In this document: piece after piece, positions 13,278 to 25,729 of the stretch
Layout: the number at the start of each line of letters is the position of its first letter
Position numbering within the stretch: position 1 is the stretch's first letter
Source: Echinarachnius parma
Taxonomy: Eukaryota; Echinodermata; Echinoidea; Clypeasteroida; Echinarachniidae
Assembly (NCBI GenBank): GCA_037951105.1
Contig: JBAMJV010001395.1
Span: 124,001-188,000, forward strand
Reading direction: 5' to 3'
DNA: 64,000 nt
Translations under genes and position numbers: made by a program
The notes under the pieces: model-generated
What the model was told of the DNA's origin: nothing
The model's database searches: none
Seen by the model: the letters and a program-made list of their open reading frames with translations, nothing else

Positions 13278-14998
13278 TAGCACATGATAAGTAGTTGTAG
13301 TAGAAGTTGTAGTGAACAATGAACTAATGTTCTAATCCCATCATCAGTTTGATATATGTAAATCTGTAAATCCCAGTGGCATGAATCATGCTTTATATTA
13401 GATAGAGGACACTCATCATGTGAGTGTAGTGTACCCAAAGGAGGATCACGTATTGCATGAACAGGAACTATCCTACCAAGGAGGTACTAGGCTCTTACCA
13501 AACAATGATACACACATAATGTGCCAAACTGCCAATGATAATGAGTGAGTCTGGAAGGGTTAAAACAAATTGCAGCTAAAAATAAAAATAAACATTTACA
13601 TCTAGTCTCTCTGTTTATTCAATGTGCCCCAAGATGTTCAACAGTTTCCGACTGATAAAATATGAGTAAGAACCTTTATAAAGAACAATACATGTTTGTA
13701 GGTGGGCACTCAATGTGCGCTTATACTTTACATTTCAGAATACCTCCTTTGGTAATTCTCATGTCCATTTATGACCCAATTATGAAATAAATAATCATAT
13801 CCCTTGAGCTAACCTCTTTACCTTGTTAACAACCTTTTATAATAATTGACCTCGTTAATTCATTAAATATAACTGGCCCCCAAATGAGGTCAGTTGTCAA
13901 TTGATTGTGCAACACATTCACAGATTGGATTCAGACATTATACAGCGCCCCCATTAGTAATCATCAGGCACCGATAAAGCAGGAAACATCTAATTAGATA
14001 TATCCATCCTTCCTGATTGGCTAGCAAAGCATAGCGCCCCATTAGTTATGCGCATCCTTCCTAAGCCCATTAATGAATCCGCTACATGCCCTTGTGTTAG
14101 CTTATTCCACTGACCACGTTACAATCAAATTGTCCTTGGATTATTTCACTGACAATGTCAGAATCAAATTACACTTTCGCTTGTGACCACACTGCCCTCA
14201 ATTCAAGGAAACTAAAGACAGGTTCTGCCAACAAATTTTGATTAATAATCATACTTTCTGTCACATCGTTGTCGCATTTGTCAAATGTTTTTAGATTTTT
14301 ATAGGGATTTACTTTCACTCACAAGCAAGAAAATCGTCTTGTGATTAACAAAAGCTGGCAAATGTCTTTGTTAAAAGTTTGATTTGATTTCAATGCATAA
14401 TGAGGAGATGATGAGTCTGACCTCATCCTTCAAGCGTCCCAAGCCAAATTGACCTCTGCTCTGGATAGTCAATGGGCCAGTGACAAATGGATTGATAGAA
14501 CTCATCACAGAGCTGTCAATATGAAGAGTGGTCTAAAGACAGCTCTATACAATTCATTGTCCTAATACACCTTGGTATACAATAGCCCAGTGATGATAAA
14601 TAAACCATTGTCAAATCTGTCAAAATCAAACCACTATCAAAAGCCTGTTCAATTGGTCACTTAAACCCTTACGATATAGTGTGAATTTGCACTGTATGCA
14701 AGACATTGCCAAGCTGGCACTGCGCGTCTGATTTATAAATTTGAACCACCTTTAATATTTTGATCAAAAAGGACAGTGACGCTTGATCCCAAGTCTGTTT
14801 GCTCTGATGACACTTCCCAAGATCCCATCATGACTCAAAAGGGCAAGCTTTGTTTACCCGCTAAATTTACCTTTCCATCTTCATCAATGCAACTTCAGCA
14901 CAGCCAGTCAACAGTAAAGAAACTCAATGAGAGAAAGACAGGCTCTCTAGTCTCAAGGTACTGTAGGTTGCTGAATTGGGCAACAGTGCTCATTCTGA

Positions 14999-15145
14999 GG
15001 GGTGTTGCATAAAGAGTTGCGACTAATCGCAACTTATCCAAAGTCATGAAATATGTTGAGTTAACCCAATCAGATTTGCGCATTTTAGTGCATTTTTATA
15101 TTTGCAATTAATCACAATTTTGTATGCAACAGCAGCAACACCCCC
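14999..15145. mobile_element. TIR element with GGGTGTTGCAT ends
   Basis: GGGGTGTTGCATAAAGAGTT at the left and TGCAACAGCAGCAACACCCCC at the right are imperfectly inverted. The interior CCAATCAGATTTGCGC recurs near 35760 (CCAATCAGATTTGTGCG), inside a related element at 35684-35830 that begins GGCCCCGTTGCAGAAAGAG. Confidence 0.55.
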
Positions 15146-16254
15146 AGGACTAGTAATGGTTATACCCCATCCCCAGGGGAGTATGAAAGGCTGATTCATA
15201 ATTTCAGCAATCCATGGCATTAACTACCATGAATCGTAGATCTGAATAAATGCCAGGAATATATCAAACTAATGAATTCTCAATAAATGTTGCAAATAAA
15301 TAATACTTTAATATTGTGATTCATATTTTAAAGTTTAGGAAATAATATTGAACTGCTTAAATCTGTATAACAATTATGTTATTCCAGAGTAACATCAAAA
15401 GGGCAAGTAACATATTTGATCAAAACTTAATTTGTAAATACCTGCTCATTTAACACCTCCTGATTATATTACCCCTTAAATCCCCATGTTAAGATTCAGT
15501 ATGAAGAACAACACAGTAATGTGCTTCTAACCTACATTGAATACAGGACCATTTAACACCTTACAATTACATTAGCACCTCCACAACATATTAATGAAGT
15601 TAGCATGTAAAACTAGAGCACTATCTTGGCACCTAGCATTCACAGTTATGAACTAGAATCCTGTCAAAGTAGTTGACACTTCATAATTAAAACTTCCAAA
15701 CTTCTCTACATCTTAAAGCCGCAACTTATTGAAGACCATTAGATTTTGATACGACACACATTATCTATAGACCCCAGCCCAAGTATGTTTAGGAGCAGTC
15801 CTGAATGGGTTTACATCATATTCTACTGGCACCTATGCACTTAAATCTAATTATGTGAAACAACGTAAAATATTATTGCCATCACTTCTCAGAACTATGA
15901 GACTTGTTTTGCTATGGGGAAATAGACAAAGCTCAGTAGCAATAAATAACAAATTTAGGAAATACACAGAGCTTGCCCCTCCCCCCCCCCCCCCACCTCC
16001 AAATAAGTAGAACGTAGAAGTAGTAAACCTAGCTATACCACTGATAAGTAAAGTAAGAACATGGTAAATTGTTGTTGCATATATATACACACACTACTAT
16101 GAAGGTCAGGAAAGTGATAGCAGGGACAAGGCAAGCAGATCTACCAAACTCGTCACAAGCCCAAAGTAGCAGCATCAATGACAGATCGGGGTGACGCCAA
16201 CACTGTTTGAATTAGCGGCTTAAAGGGGAGCGCCGTCATTGATGTACCTGCTCG

Positions 16255-16355
16255 TTAACCCCTTCAGGGCTGGTCCAGAAAAAAACACAGAGATCAAGCT
16301 GAAGTCTATGGAGAAGGTGTGTTGTAACAAAATGTAACCATCTTTAATGGGTTAA
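16255..16355. mobile_element. TTAA-flanked miniature element, second copy
   Basis: It begins TTAACCCCTTCAGGGCTGG and ends in TTTAATGGGTTAA. It belongs with 13185-13277, and its right half has decayed. A further decayed fragment follows at about 16375-16430. Confidence 0.45.
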
Positions 16356-16686
16356 CCTGGGGCATCCCAAATTGTGTCGTTTCCATTGGGTTAACACATG
16401 GTACTCCACGGTAGTGTGGTGAAAGGGTTATTAAAGGGAGCTCAAAGTCATTGATGTTCTAGGGCGGCTTCATGAAGCGGGAGCGCAGTCACAGGAGAAC
16501 TAGCGTCTCAAATTCATGCCAGGGACCACTGGTGTCCAATTATGCAGGGTCTCAGATATCTCATTCAAAGCCTTCCTACCAATCGTATACATGATTTGTA
16601 TTTGTTGGTAGGGGTAGTTGCAGAGCGCACCATTATCCCAATCTCAGACCTTGGCATTCAAATGCACATTGCTACCCAGTGAATAT

Positions 16687-16860
16687 ACAACCTGTCTATA
16701 GTGGCCACCCAAGGGAGACAAGAAATGTGGCCACTGTAGACAGGTGACCTCTATAGACAGGTTCAATTACACTGTTTTTCTCTGCAAGGGATCACTTTGA
16801 GTGGCCACTATAGGCAGGTTGGCTGCTATAGACAGGTGGCCGCTAAGACAGGTTTGACTG
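16687..16860. mobile_element. Palindromic element built from AACCTGTCTATAGTGGCCAC
   Basis: CCTGTCTATAGTGGCCACC at the left is repeated in direct and inverted form through the element (CTATAGACAGG, GGCCGCTAAGACAGG). It ends with GGTTTGACTGTATA. A second, more diverged copy spans about 45650-45820. Confidence 0.6.
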
Positions 16861-17280
16861 TATATTGGGTTCTGTCTTTCATGAGATAAGAATGGAACGG
16901 GTTGGTGGATTCACGATCAATCACTTTCCTCATATATTCCACTTTTTATCTGACATTTTTAGAGCAAAAATCAAGACTTCTTACTTATAAATCATACATG
17001 CGTATTCAGATATATTAGAAAGATGAAGAAGAATTACATTATACTTTGTGTGTAAAAAGTGTGTAATTGTGACTTTAGAATCGGCTTTCCGTTGAACAGT
17101 TGAGAAAACATTCTTTGATGTTATTTTTTTTACCAATACAGAACTGAAGTGAATCCTTCCACAATGAAATGTTGTCTGCATTGTTGGGATAACCCATCAC
17201 CAAAAATCAACAAAGCAAACCATCGTTTAAATACAGTGATTCAGGTGAAGGGAATTTGATGGTTTCCCTCAAGGTATATT

Positions 17281-17646
17281 AGCGTCTTTTCGCACGGCGA
17301 TGCAAGTGCTGAGTACGGGGTATTTAAATGAGCTGTGAGCGTCTCCGTACTCTGGCTACCGTCGTGATCTATTTGCAGTTTCGCAGTGAAGAATACACAG
17401 AACGTCTCCTTGCTCGAGTGACCAAGCGCGCTGATTGGCTAACCCCACTGACCTCTGGCTGACCCATTGAAGTAAGGGCTTACCACCACCGATCTACACC
17501 GCTCCGTAGTCGCTGTACACAGAACGCTATTTCAGCCAACTACCGTCGTAGGTTTGGACGCTACGCGGAAATTTTCGCTCTGAGTGCGACCCCCCCGCTA
17601 AGATTAGCGTTGTAGAAGGCCGCGTCGCCGGTTGCGAAAAGACGCT
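17281..17646. mobile_element. GC- and CpG-rich TIR element (AGCGTCTTTTCGCA ends)
   Basis: The left end AGCGTCTTTTCGCACGGCGA is inverted at the right as GCCGGTTGCGAAAAGACGCT. Flanking ATT on both sides may be a 3-bp target duplication. The interior is far richer in CpG than its surroundings and has no coding frame. It could be mistaken for a CpG-island promoter. Confidence 0.75.
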
Positions 17647-19255
17647 ATTAACATTAATCATTGCCGTACATCCATTACCCATTTGTGGCATTTAAAGATG
17701 CGTAAGGGAACCAATAATGATTCTATTGAAATAGAGAATGCATCAAATCTCCCACCAAGTACATTATAACAAGCAAAAATTGACAATGATCCCAGGGAGA
17801 ATAGTGGGGGAAGTTTGTATTTATTTTCCAATACATTATTCCATTACCAAAGTTCTGACATGTATACCTGTAATGGATCCACCAGATCATAAAAGCCATT
17901 CCGTATTTATTATTCATCAATTCTGGCTTAAATCCAAGCAACAAATCATGGTGCCAAGTTGCATTTGGTTTGCACTAAATTATTGAATCCATTTTGCAGA
18001 TCTTTTATAGGTGGTTCAGATTTGTAAATTAGATGCTTGGTGCCATCTTGCGAACATGTTGTGCACGGTGTGAAAAACACACTGGCTCAGTGTTATGCAG
18101 TGCACTCAAACTAGCCGAGTTCAAAATGGAGAATTGCAGTGTATATATAGCATCCCCAGGTATGGCAATCTTTAAATGTCATTTTCAAGTTCCATTAAAT
18201 TGCATTAATGAGCTTTTCTCATCTGCATCTAATTCTCAAATTAGAGACAACTCAAAGAATTAGGGACAAAATTATGGTTAACTTGGTTGCGACATCAACT
18301 GTTATTCCCCCTTTTTTGGGTGCTACTAATTATCAAGCAAGTTTAATGAATTTTAGAATTACATCTTTTCTCCTTTTGTGCAAGACTGTAAAGTTTTATG
18401 TACAATGAACTTTCACAATCATTGCTCCATTATTTGTGAATTGAATGGAAATGCAAAGGATAAAGTATTAGCTAATGAGATATTGTGTGCAATGCTCCCT
18501 AATTATTCCTACTTTCACATTAATAAAATGGAGGTGCTAACGAGAGGTACTCAAGAACACTTGATAAATGACCAGGACTAATGGGCTATCTTTCTTATCA
18601 ATACTTCTTTCGTAGTGTTATAAATTACATACATGTCCAAATTAATTTCACTATATTATAAATAGTGTGTGTGAACTTCTCTTTCGATTGATATCTTTTC
18701 ATAATGGACAAGGAACTTTATCTTAATTTCACCATCATACATATAAACTGTATGCAATAGCTCTTCTTTATAGAATCAATTCCATGTATGAAATTATCAA
18801 ATTTAATACAAAGTAAGAACTTCTTCTCCTACATACATACATGTACAGAATCTTACTCATATGACTCCCAAATAGAAAATTGATGTAAGCGCTGCAGGAG
18901 AGACATGAGGGTTCAACTGGTTGTCAACAAGGTTGCTGTTTTAACGAGGCCTAAAGTTTCGCTCTTCCCAATAAAGTTGCAGACAAAGATTTATGACAAT
19001 CTACATAATTCCTTCTTTACAGATCAGCCACAGGTCTTATTTATGCCAGAGCTGGGTAAAGACTTTTTTTTCTCACAAACTGCATGTGGCTCAGATAATT
19101 TATGATAAATTTTGTCTCCAAGAGCATGTTTGCTACTGTATATGCACCAGCACTAAGCTATAATAAACAGTTCTTGTATAGCGCATATCATACCAAGAAA
19201 AGGTCTTTATGCACTTTAAAGCTTCCCTCCTACTTCCCTTGCAGTGTTTTAGCCC

Positions 19256-19502
19256 TTGTCACATCACCGGATAGCGTTAACGGACACCCGAGAGAGAGTA
19301 AAATTTGTAATCCGTTTGTCTCTGTTCGTATGCGTTTATTTGCTTGGCGAATGCGTTCCTCGTCAGACAATATCCGTTGTTTTATCCAGCAGAAAGTTTT
19401 GTGCATCCAGCAATGGAGACAACTTTCACCTCCGGATAATTTGATTTTGCAATGTTGCTATCCGTTGGGCATTCGTTTACGCTATCTGTTGATATGTGAC
19501 AA
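19256..19502. mobile_element. TIR miniature element, family C, copy 2
   Basis: The ends TTGTCACATCACCGGATAGC and GATATGTGACAA are inverted. The subterminal GATAGCGTTAACGGACACCC pairs with GGGCATTCGTTTACGCTATC. It shares ends and layout with 4046-4264 but has a longer middle. A 138-residue open frame running through it has no recognisable domain and is chance. Confidence 0.8.
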
Positions 19503-20026
19503 CACCCTTTCTATCTGAAGCTCCCTATAGGCTCTAAACCGCAGCAAATCCTCCCCTTTAATGAGTAGAACCTCCACACTATCTGTAATGGCCTTCTGTA
19601 TCTGGCACTTGTACAGTTAAACTACAAGGAATGTGTTTATCTCCAGCAAGCCAAAGGTTCCACAGCAATGAATACATCAATGACTAATATAATCTCAACA
19701 TTCACATCTGTCCTGCTATAGAATTCCCAGCCTGTGCATTTTTCACATTATCAAATACATCTACTTTTTCTAGATGTTTGGCATCAACTCTACAGTTGCA
19801 ATGGGAAATGGAATGTTTCCCAAATTTCTGTAAATGGAATGTACATGTACAAGGATACAATATTAAATCATTATTTCAAAAGTATAATTCCCCACACAAT
19901 GATGTTATTAATGATTTAATTGCACATTCTTGTTGTATTACCACTATCCCAACAGTTTTAAAACCGAATTGTTCCTTTGTCATTCACAAACTGCCATACT
20001 TACAATAGCAGTCTCTCTCTCTCTAG

Positions 20027-20318
20027 TCAGTGCACTTGCCAGCTAGACCAGGCAAGTAAAAAATGATGTCGGGCAAAATGGTCTAGTTTGGTTGCACAAT
20101 GCATAGGGGGGGGGCGAGCATTGTTTGTGAATAATGCTCGCCCCCCTATGCATTGTGTTTTGCCGCGCCTGGATCAGGCAACTAACATTTCTGTTCCACT
20201 ACGAGACAAAATGTTCTTTCCAAGGTGTAAATCTCATCTAGAAGAAAGCGGGCAAGTTATTTTTCTGCTCGGGCACGTACAATGTATGAATTTACTTGCC
20301 TGAACGGGCCAGTCCAGA
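20027..20318. mobile_element. Family D interspersed element, copy 2, carrying an inserted hairpin
   Basis: GGCAAGTAAAAAATGATGTC, CAGGCAACTAA, GCGGGCAAGTT and ACTTGCCTGAACGGGCCAGT match the copy at 39128-39318. Between GGTTG and TTTTGCCG this copy has an extra 63-bp inverted repeat (20095-20157) absent from the other copies. Confidence 0.7.
20095..20157. repeat. 63-bp near-perfect hairpin
   Basis: CACAATGCATAGGGGGG at the left pairs with CCCCCCTATGCATTGTG at the right. CGAGCATT pairs with AATGCTCG around a loop of about 8 nt, and two or three extra G bulge on the left arm. It may be a tiny insertion of its own. The shape also resembles a small-RNA precursor, but nothing supports that function. 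Confidence 0.85.
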
Positions 20319-21294
20319 AAAAGTTTAGTGTATTTGCTACATAGTCTATAATGCAAAGTCTAGACATACATTAACATGCCAACGCAGTTACTATCAAATT
20401 CCACTGTGATGAATGAGCAAGGCAAGGCATAATGCCAGCCCTTCCAATGTAATCAACAATGCATTATGAAGAATAATGCTAACCAGAACACAATATCCAT
20501 CAAAAATCATTTTCTCTACAAATCAACAACAAAAATAGTCAAAAAGAAATGAAAGAATAACAAACAACTTCAATGTCTGATACTTGTCAAATGTATGTCT
20601 CCCCCCTGGCAAAATTTTACAAGGTCAAAACTCCGCTTTTTAAATTTCATTGTAATCCTGTTCTCATCTGGAAAAGGTAAGTGAAAGAGATTATGTATCA
20701 AGGGCTATTGGCTTTGAAATTGCATTGAGATAAAAATAGCATTTGTTATTAACACGACGGCGGTGAAGTGTCATTTGTGCTAGTCTTGTGTCCTGTTTGT
20801 GTTTCTTGCAAATAGCATGTATCTAGGGATTAATTTAACAACTTGTGAAATTAAGTGACATCTATGATTAAGAAAAGGGAACACAAACCAGCATTTCAAA
20901 TGTTTTGAAGATTTTGGGGGTTTCCAAATTATGTTGCAGTCACAATCTTGCAAGACTGAATGAGAAACAAGTTTTAAGTCTGTTTCTGTGATATATTTTT
21001 ATTATCACTATTATTTTTGTATCATCACCAATCTAAATTCACACAGGAGAATTTGTCTGTAACAACATTGAAATGTCATGGGGTGGGGAGCTCCAAGCTT
21101 CCATGCCCATTAAGACCATACTATTCGGAAAATGTTACCAGTGTACAATAAATTGCATGTTTCAATAATATAGAGAGTGGAGTATGCAATGGAATGCCCG
21201 CGGAAAAATATGCATCGCTTTTATCTTCAATGTGCACGTAAAATGTATGCATTTGGGATAATGATGGATGGAGAAAAGACCATTTCTTGAGCTA

Positions 21295-21350
21295 TAGACT
21301 GGGGGAGGGGGAGGGGAGGGAGAGGGAGAGGGAGAGGGAGAGGATGGAAG
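21295..21350. repeat. GGGAGA-type purine microsatellite
   Basis: A run of GGGAGG/GGGAGA units on the plus strand with no interruptions of note. Open frames across it (poly-Pro/Ser on the minus strand) are low complexity. Confidence 0.85.
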
Positions 21351-21687
21351 GGGGGCATTTTGTGAGCAATTGATTTGCGTCATTGCAATGCTCCTAGCAT
21401 TCTGTCCCCGTTTCACTGGTACACAGGGGCATGGTTTGAACCAAATGAGACGTGAAGGCAGGCATGGAGAATGTGACAAGCTTCATTTAGTCCAGCTTTG
21501 TGAACATGGCTTCCATCTTCATTCAATCAAATCCTCTATACTTAGCTCTCATCTTCATTTCTGTCAGCTTTCTAACTAGATATGATCATTTCAGATGTAT
21601 GTAGTTTGCCCAAGATGATGAAAGCATTAGGCAGACGAAATACACACAGAGAATATCTCAACCAACTTCCTATAATTATCCTCTATC

Positions 21688-21767
21688 TTAACCCGTTCCC
21701 TACGAGTTTATGAAATCCCCATATACTTTGTACACGACCCACTCGGTTCCCGTGGTCAAGGGGTTAA
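21688..21767. mobile_element. 80-bp TTAA-flanked miniature element
   Basis: TTAACCCGTTCCC at the left and GGTCAAGGGGTTAA at the right, both resting on TTAA. The internal sequence resembles a shuffled relative of the 13185 family. Confidence 0.4.
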
Positions 21768-23736
21768 TGTATTCTAACTTCCGCAAAGTATGCTTACATG
21801 AATTATTCCATTCCTACACATTTTGCATTAATTTGTTTCTTTTTCATTATAGTACAAACATGTTTGGTTTCCAAACTGTACAAATGGTTGACAATGTTTG
21901 TTTGATCTCCTTGTTTCAACATACATTTGTATCCGCTCTGAATTTATAAAGCAAAGACTTCCCTTCAAAGTTCTAGACAATGAAGCTCTTGAAATAACTA
22001 TATCCTTTGGCATTGCCAATAAAGAAGAAAGGTTTTAGACATGATCATTCTTTTCCAATTCTATTTTATGCCTGTGACTTTGTAATGAGACAAGGAAGAT
22101 TTTTTTATGACGAATGAAGGATAATTTATGACAATTTTAGCAAACTTTCATGATCCAGTTTGTCCTTCATAAAATATTTTTTTGATATTCCAGAAATTGT
22201 CAAAATTCTGAGAAGATATACAAATTCCAAAATACAATTTTCCAAAGTGATTTGATGATAAATCTGAGGTGATTTATCTCCACAGGATCTTTGGGGATCC
22301 TCTCTGACATGACCCAACAGCGTAAGGTCACGTTTGGGGTCAGCCAAGGGGCCTTTCGCACTGTACAGAAACAACATGCTTGCAATTCAAGAATATTCTA
22401 GAGAAATTGTGGATTTTTCATACTGGAAAAATGAATAAGCCTTTGTGCAGGCTCCTATTTTAACAAAATGCTAGTTCACTTTCAGATGGCTTCAACTTCA
22501 AGTACTGTGAACAAAATTATCATATCTATCATGATTAGGGTTCTCAGTCCCTCAGATTCAGGGCATGGCAAGTTCAACGCAGCATGACAAGCTCACCTCC
22601 AACTTGTTATTCTGTTTGTGTGAAGTGCTGAAGGAATTTGACTTGTGCCCTTGGGAGGTTTATCCACCTGAACATTTGGTTGGATCAAGGAGGTACCACC
22701 TTGGTTGGATTTGGTCTAAAGGTAAAATTATATACACTTTTTTTAAAGGGCTCATACAGTAGCAGAAGGTGAATGAGAAGAAGATATTCTGATATGGCAT
22801 GGTATATTCATAGTCCATTGTTTTGATAGGCTTCTCCCATAAATTAAAGCAACCTTTCTTGGCATCTGAGGAGGTTAACAATTGGTATCTTTATGACATG
22901 GAAAGTAGAACACTGAATTTTCTTTCACGTAATCAAGTTGAACACACTATCTATCTTTTATAACAGCAAAATGTAAGCAACTAGTGGCCAAGCACCACTC
23001 CTTGACGCAGAGCGTGCGCACATAGGATCCCCCATATACAGTAATCGCTTGCGCTCTGAGTCTTGTTGATGAGTGTTTTATATCGCATAAATACTAGTAA
23101 AATATCAGTGCAGATTTCATCAAGTTCTCATTTTTAGATGTAGATTTCATGGGACATTGGTATTTCCTGGAGGCAGTGACAAACCTTGTACATTTCAACC
23201 TGGTTCTTGTAACTTTCAGCTGGACCAATGTTTGAAATGCAGCAAACAACTGTATATTTCATCATGTTCTTGTTATTGTTAAATTCAGCAAACCAATTTT
23301 TGAAATGCAACAAGTAAAACAACTATTTGACCTTCTTCTTGTAACTTTGAGCCAGGCCAATGTATGGAATGCACTGAAGGCAGGAAACATAATTGTACAT
23401 TTCACCATGCATGTTCTCATTCTGGTACATTCTTCAGCCAGGTGCTGAATGTAAATTTCAGTAACTTCAAAAACAAGATGGTTGATTTCTCATTCCTGAT
23501 AGTTGACTAGTGGATATCCAAATAAATAAATTCCCTTTCCATGAAGGAGTGTATAAAGCTGGTAAATTGTGAAAATTCCCTTTCAAGAGAGTTTGCATTA
23601 CGTTTAAGTTTAAATACCACACTGGCTGAAGAAGATTCACCATGTTTGTGTTGTTTATTTGTTTACATTATTGAAGTTTATGCCATGATTTGACATAAAT
23701 AAGGCAGGGTAGAAACTTCCTAGGAAAATTACCAAT

Positions 23737-25729
23737 GGGCAATTCCAAGCAAACATTGACATAACCACTGATTTTTCAAATTCATTGTACCATAACAAAT
23801 TTGGTATCAAATGAAAGCTAAAAGATTGAACTTTCCAAAAATGTATTTTGTTTTTGAAAAAAAAAATTGTAAACTATTATTTTATTGTTAATATATAGCA
23901 TAAATTAATTTTCAGTTATTTTCACAAAACATTCAATTAAATATTAAGCATAAAAGAACTGCGAAAAGGAGTATTCATGAAATTTTATTTCAGTGTTGAT
24001 AGGATCATTGCTTCAATTTTTCAGATAAATATCAATTTCGTCATTTTCGCTCTTCGTTCCGCTTCAGTGACTGTCTTATTTACAATCATTAATATGTCAC
24101 GGCGTTACACTAAAAACATATATTTTTAATATTTCTGGAAAAATATGAATGGGAATGAAATAATTTTTTGTTTTCTCTGTATTAGCCCATAGGGCTATAA
24201 TATGCATGCTGAATAGCAGCATTATCTTTTACCACTTATTAATATAATCAATATCAATTTGGTCACGGCGTTACGTTTTGTGTAACGCCGTGACGCTACC
24301 TACTGGATTCCCATTGACATAACACAGTAGACATAATCAAATAGTGTAAGATATTTTTTGTAGGTATGCTTGGGCATTGCTCATGCTATAATTATATGAA
24401 TAGGGTCAGTTGATAATGTTTCCATCTCAAAGTTACCCGAGTCATGTATGTATATGGGTTGTATGTCCGTCTGTCTGTATGTGCATCTGTACATCAGTGT
24501 TCTTTTTTTTGCAATATCTCAAGAATCGTTGGATGGATTTCGTTCAAACTTTGTACAATCCATGTATTTAGAGGTACGAATTATTGGATATGATTTTGGT
24601 CCATGAGGTCAAAGGTCAAAGGTCACATAGCTAACAAATATGCAAAAATTATATTATTATCAAGATAGTTTGAGAATCCTTGAAGGATAACATGATAATA
24701 ATACTGGTATGCGTCCAGTGAAGTATATGACCTGATTAGGGAATGGGGTCATGGGAGGTCATAGGTCAACAGGTCAAAATATTGTTGTTGTTTTTTGTTC
24801 TCACAATTAAGTTCCAGAATCAATGTTAGAAAGAGTACTGTAGGTAAAAGACAATTTTCTGAAACTGTTTGGGGCACAGGTCAAAGGTCACTCGGATAAT
24901 TACCAATTCAAAAACAAACATTTACATGAAACAAATCACTTGCAAATATGCACTGTGCAGACCAAAAATTAAACATTTGTATGTTATTTTGAGAAACAAG
25001 GTCAAAGGTCGGATGTCAAAGGTCTCATATTTCATTGTTACATTTAAGTATGTATTTTGGTTTTAATATTTGATGGTTCCATTAACTAACTTCTGGAATA
25101 GATAAGAATTTCAATTATGTCCTAAAAGATTTTTTGATCAATAGAGGGCGCTGTGCTGCAAATTTGTGTCATGCGGATGATCATTTAATAGCATCTTGGT
25201 TATATCACCCATTCATCTAGTTCTTTATTGATTCTGGATCACTACATTAAAATCATATCATATTATTCATCTCTTTAATATCTCCCATATATATAACATG
25301 TACAATTCAGAGGTCACGGCGTTACAGTCACGGCGTTACAGTGTATAGATACATTTATGATATCATATTTACTATGAGCATTGGATTTTTTCTACATTTT
25401 TATTTGGATGTTCTAGCTTGATGTCTAATACAAAGAATCAATGTGACAAAAGTGCAAAATGTTCCTGTAGTTCACAGAGTTTACTTAGTTTCTTAGCATG
25501 TAAGAAACCCATGTCTTTTTGCCGTCACGGTGTTACGGCAGATATTGATATTCATAATTAATAATTTATTGGGAATTTTGGTTTTCTTGCCTATTGTAAA
25601 TTATTGGTAGGATAGTGGTTACAGATGCATATCAAAAGTTGGTTCTAGATATTTAGATTTTATGAGTTATTTGAACTTTCATTGTGAGAAACACCCTCTG
25701 ACCGTCACGGCGTTTGCTTGGAATTGCCC
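23737..25729. mobile_element. 2.0-kb non-autonomous transposon studded with GTCACGGCGTTAC
   Basis: The perfect 18-bp terminal inverted repeats (GGGCAATTCCAAGCAAAC) lie at 23737-23754 and 25712-25729. The 4-bp target duplication CAAT lies on both sides (23733-23736, 25730-25733). The 13-bp motif GTCACGGCGTTAC occurs exactly at 24096, 24262, 24282 (inverted), 25313 and 25327, with one mismatch at 25524, and partly fused to the right terminus at 25704. No transposase frame is visible, so it would have to be mobilised in trans. A cluster of AGGTCA direct repeats lies at 24606-25030. Superfamilies with 4-bp duplications (for example Sola, Chapaev or Academ types) are candidates; none is proven here. 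Confidence 0.85.
24606..24625 (+). promoter_or_regulatory. Triple AGGTCA direct repeat, spacing 1 (DR1)
   Basis: AGGTCA occurs at 24606, 24613 and 24620 with single A spacers. DR1 is the established site type of RXR, HNF4 and COUP-TF nuclear receptors. Further DR1-like pairs sit near 24887 (AGGTCAAAGGTCA) and 25000 (AGGTCAAAGGTC), all within the same transposon. The sites are seen; binding is inference. Confidence 0.5.

Noticed and set aside
19163..19230. TTGTATAGCGCATAT segment resembling a LINE or SINE tail
   Set aside because: It resembles the LINE tail at about 59347 but is too short to define an element on its own.
19102..19518. 138-residue open frame
   Set aside because: It runs across a family C miniature element and its flank; no recognisable protein.
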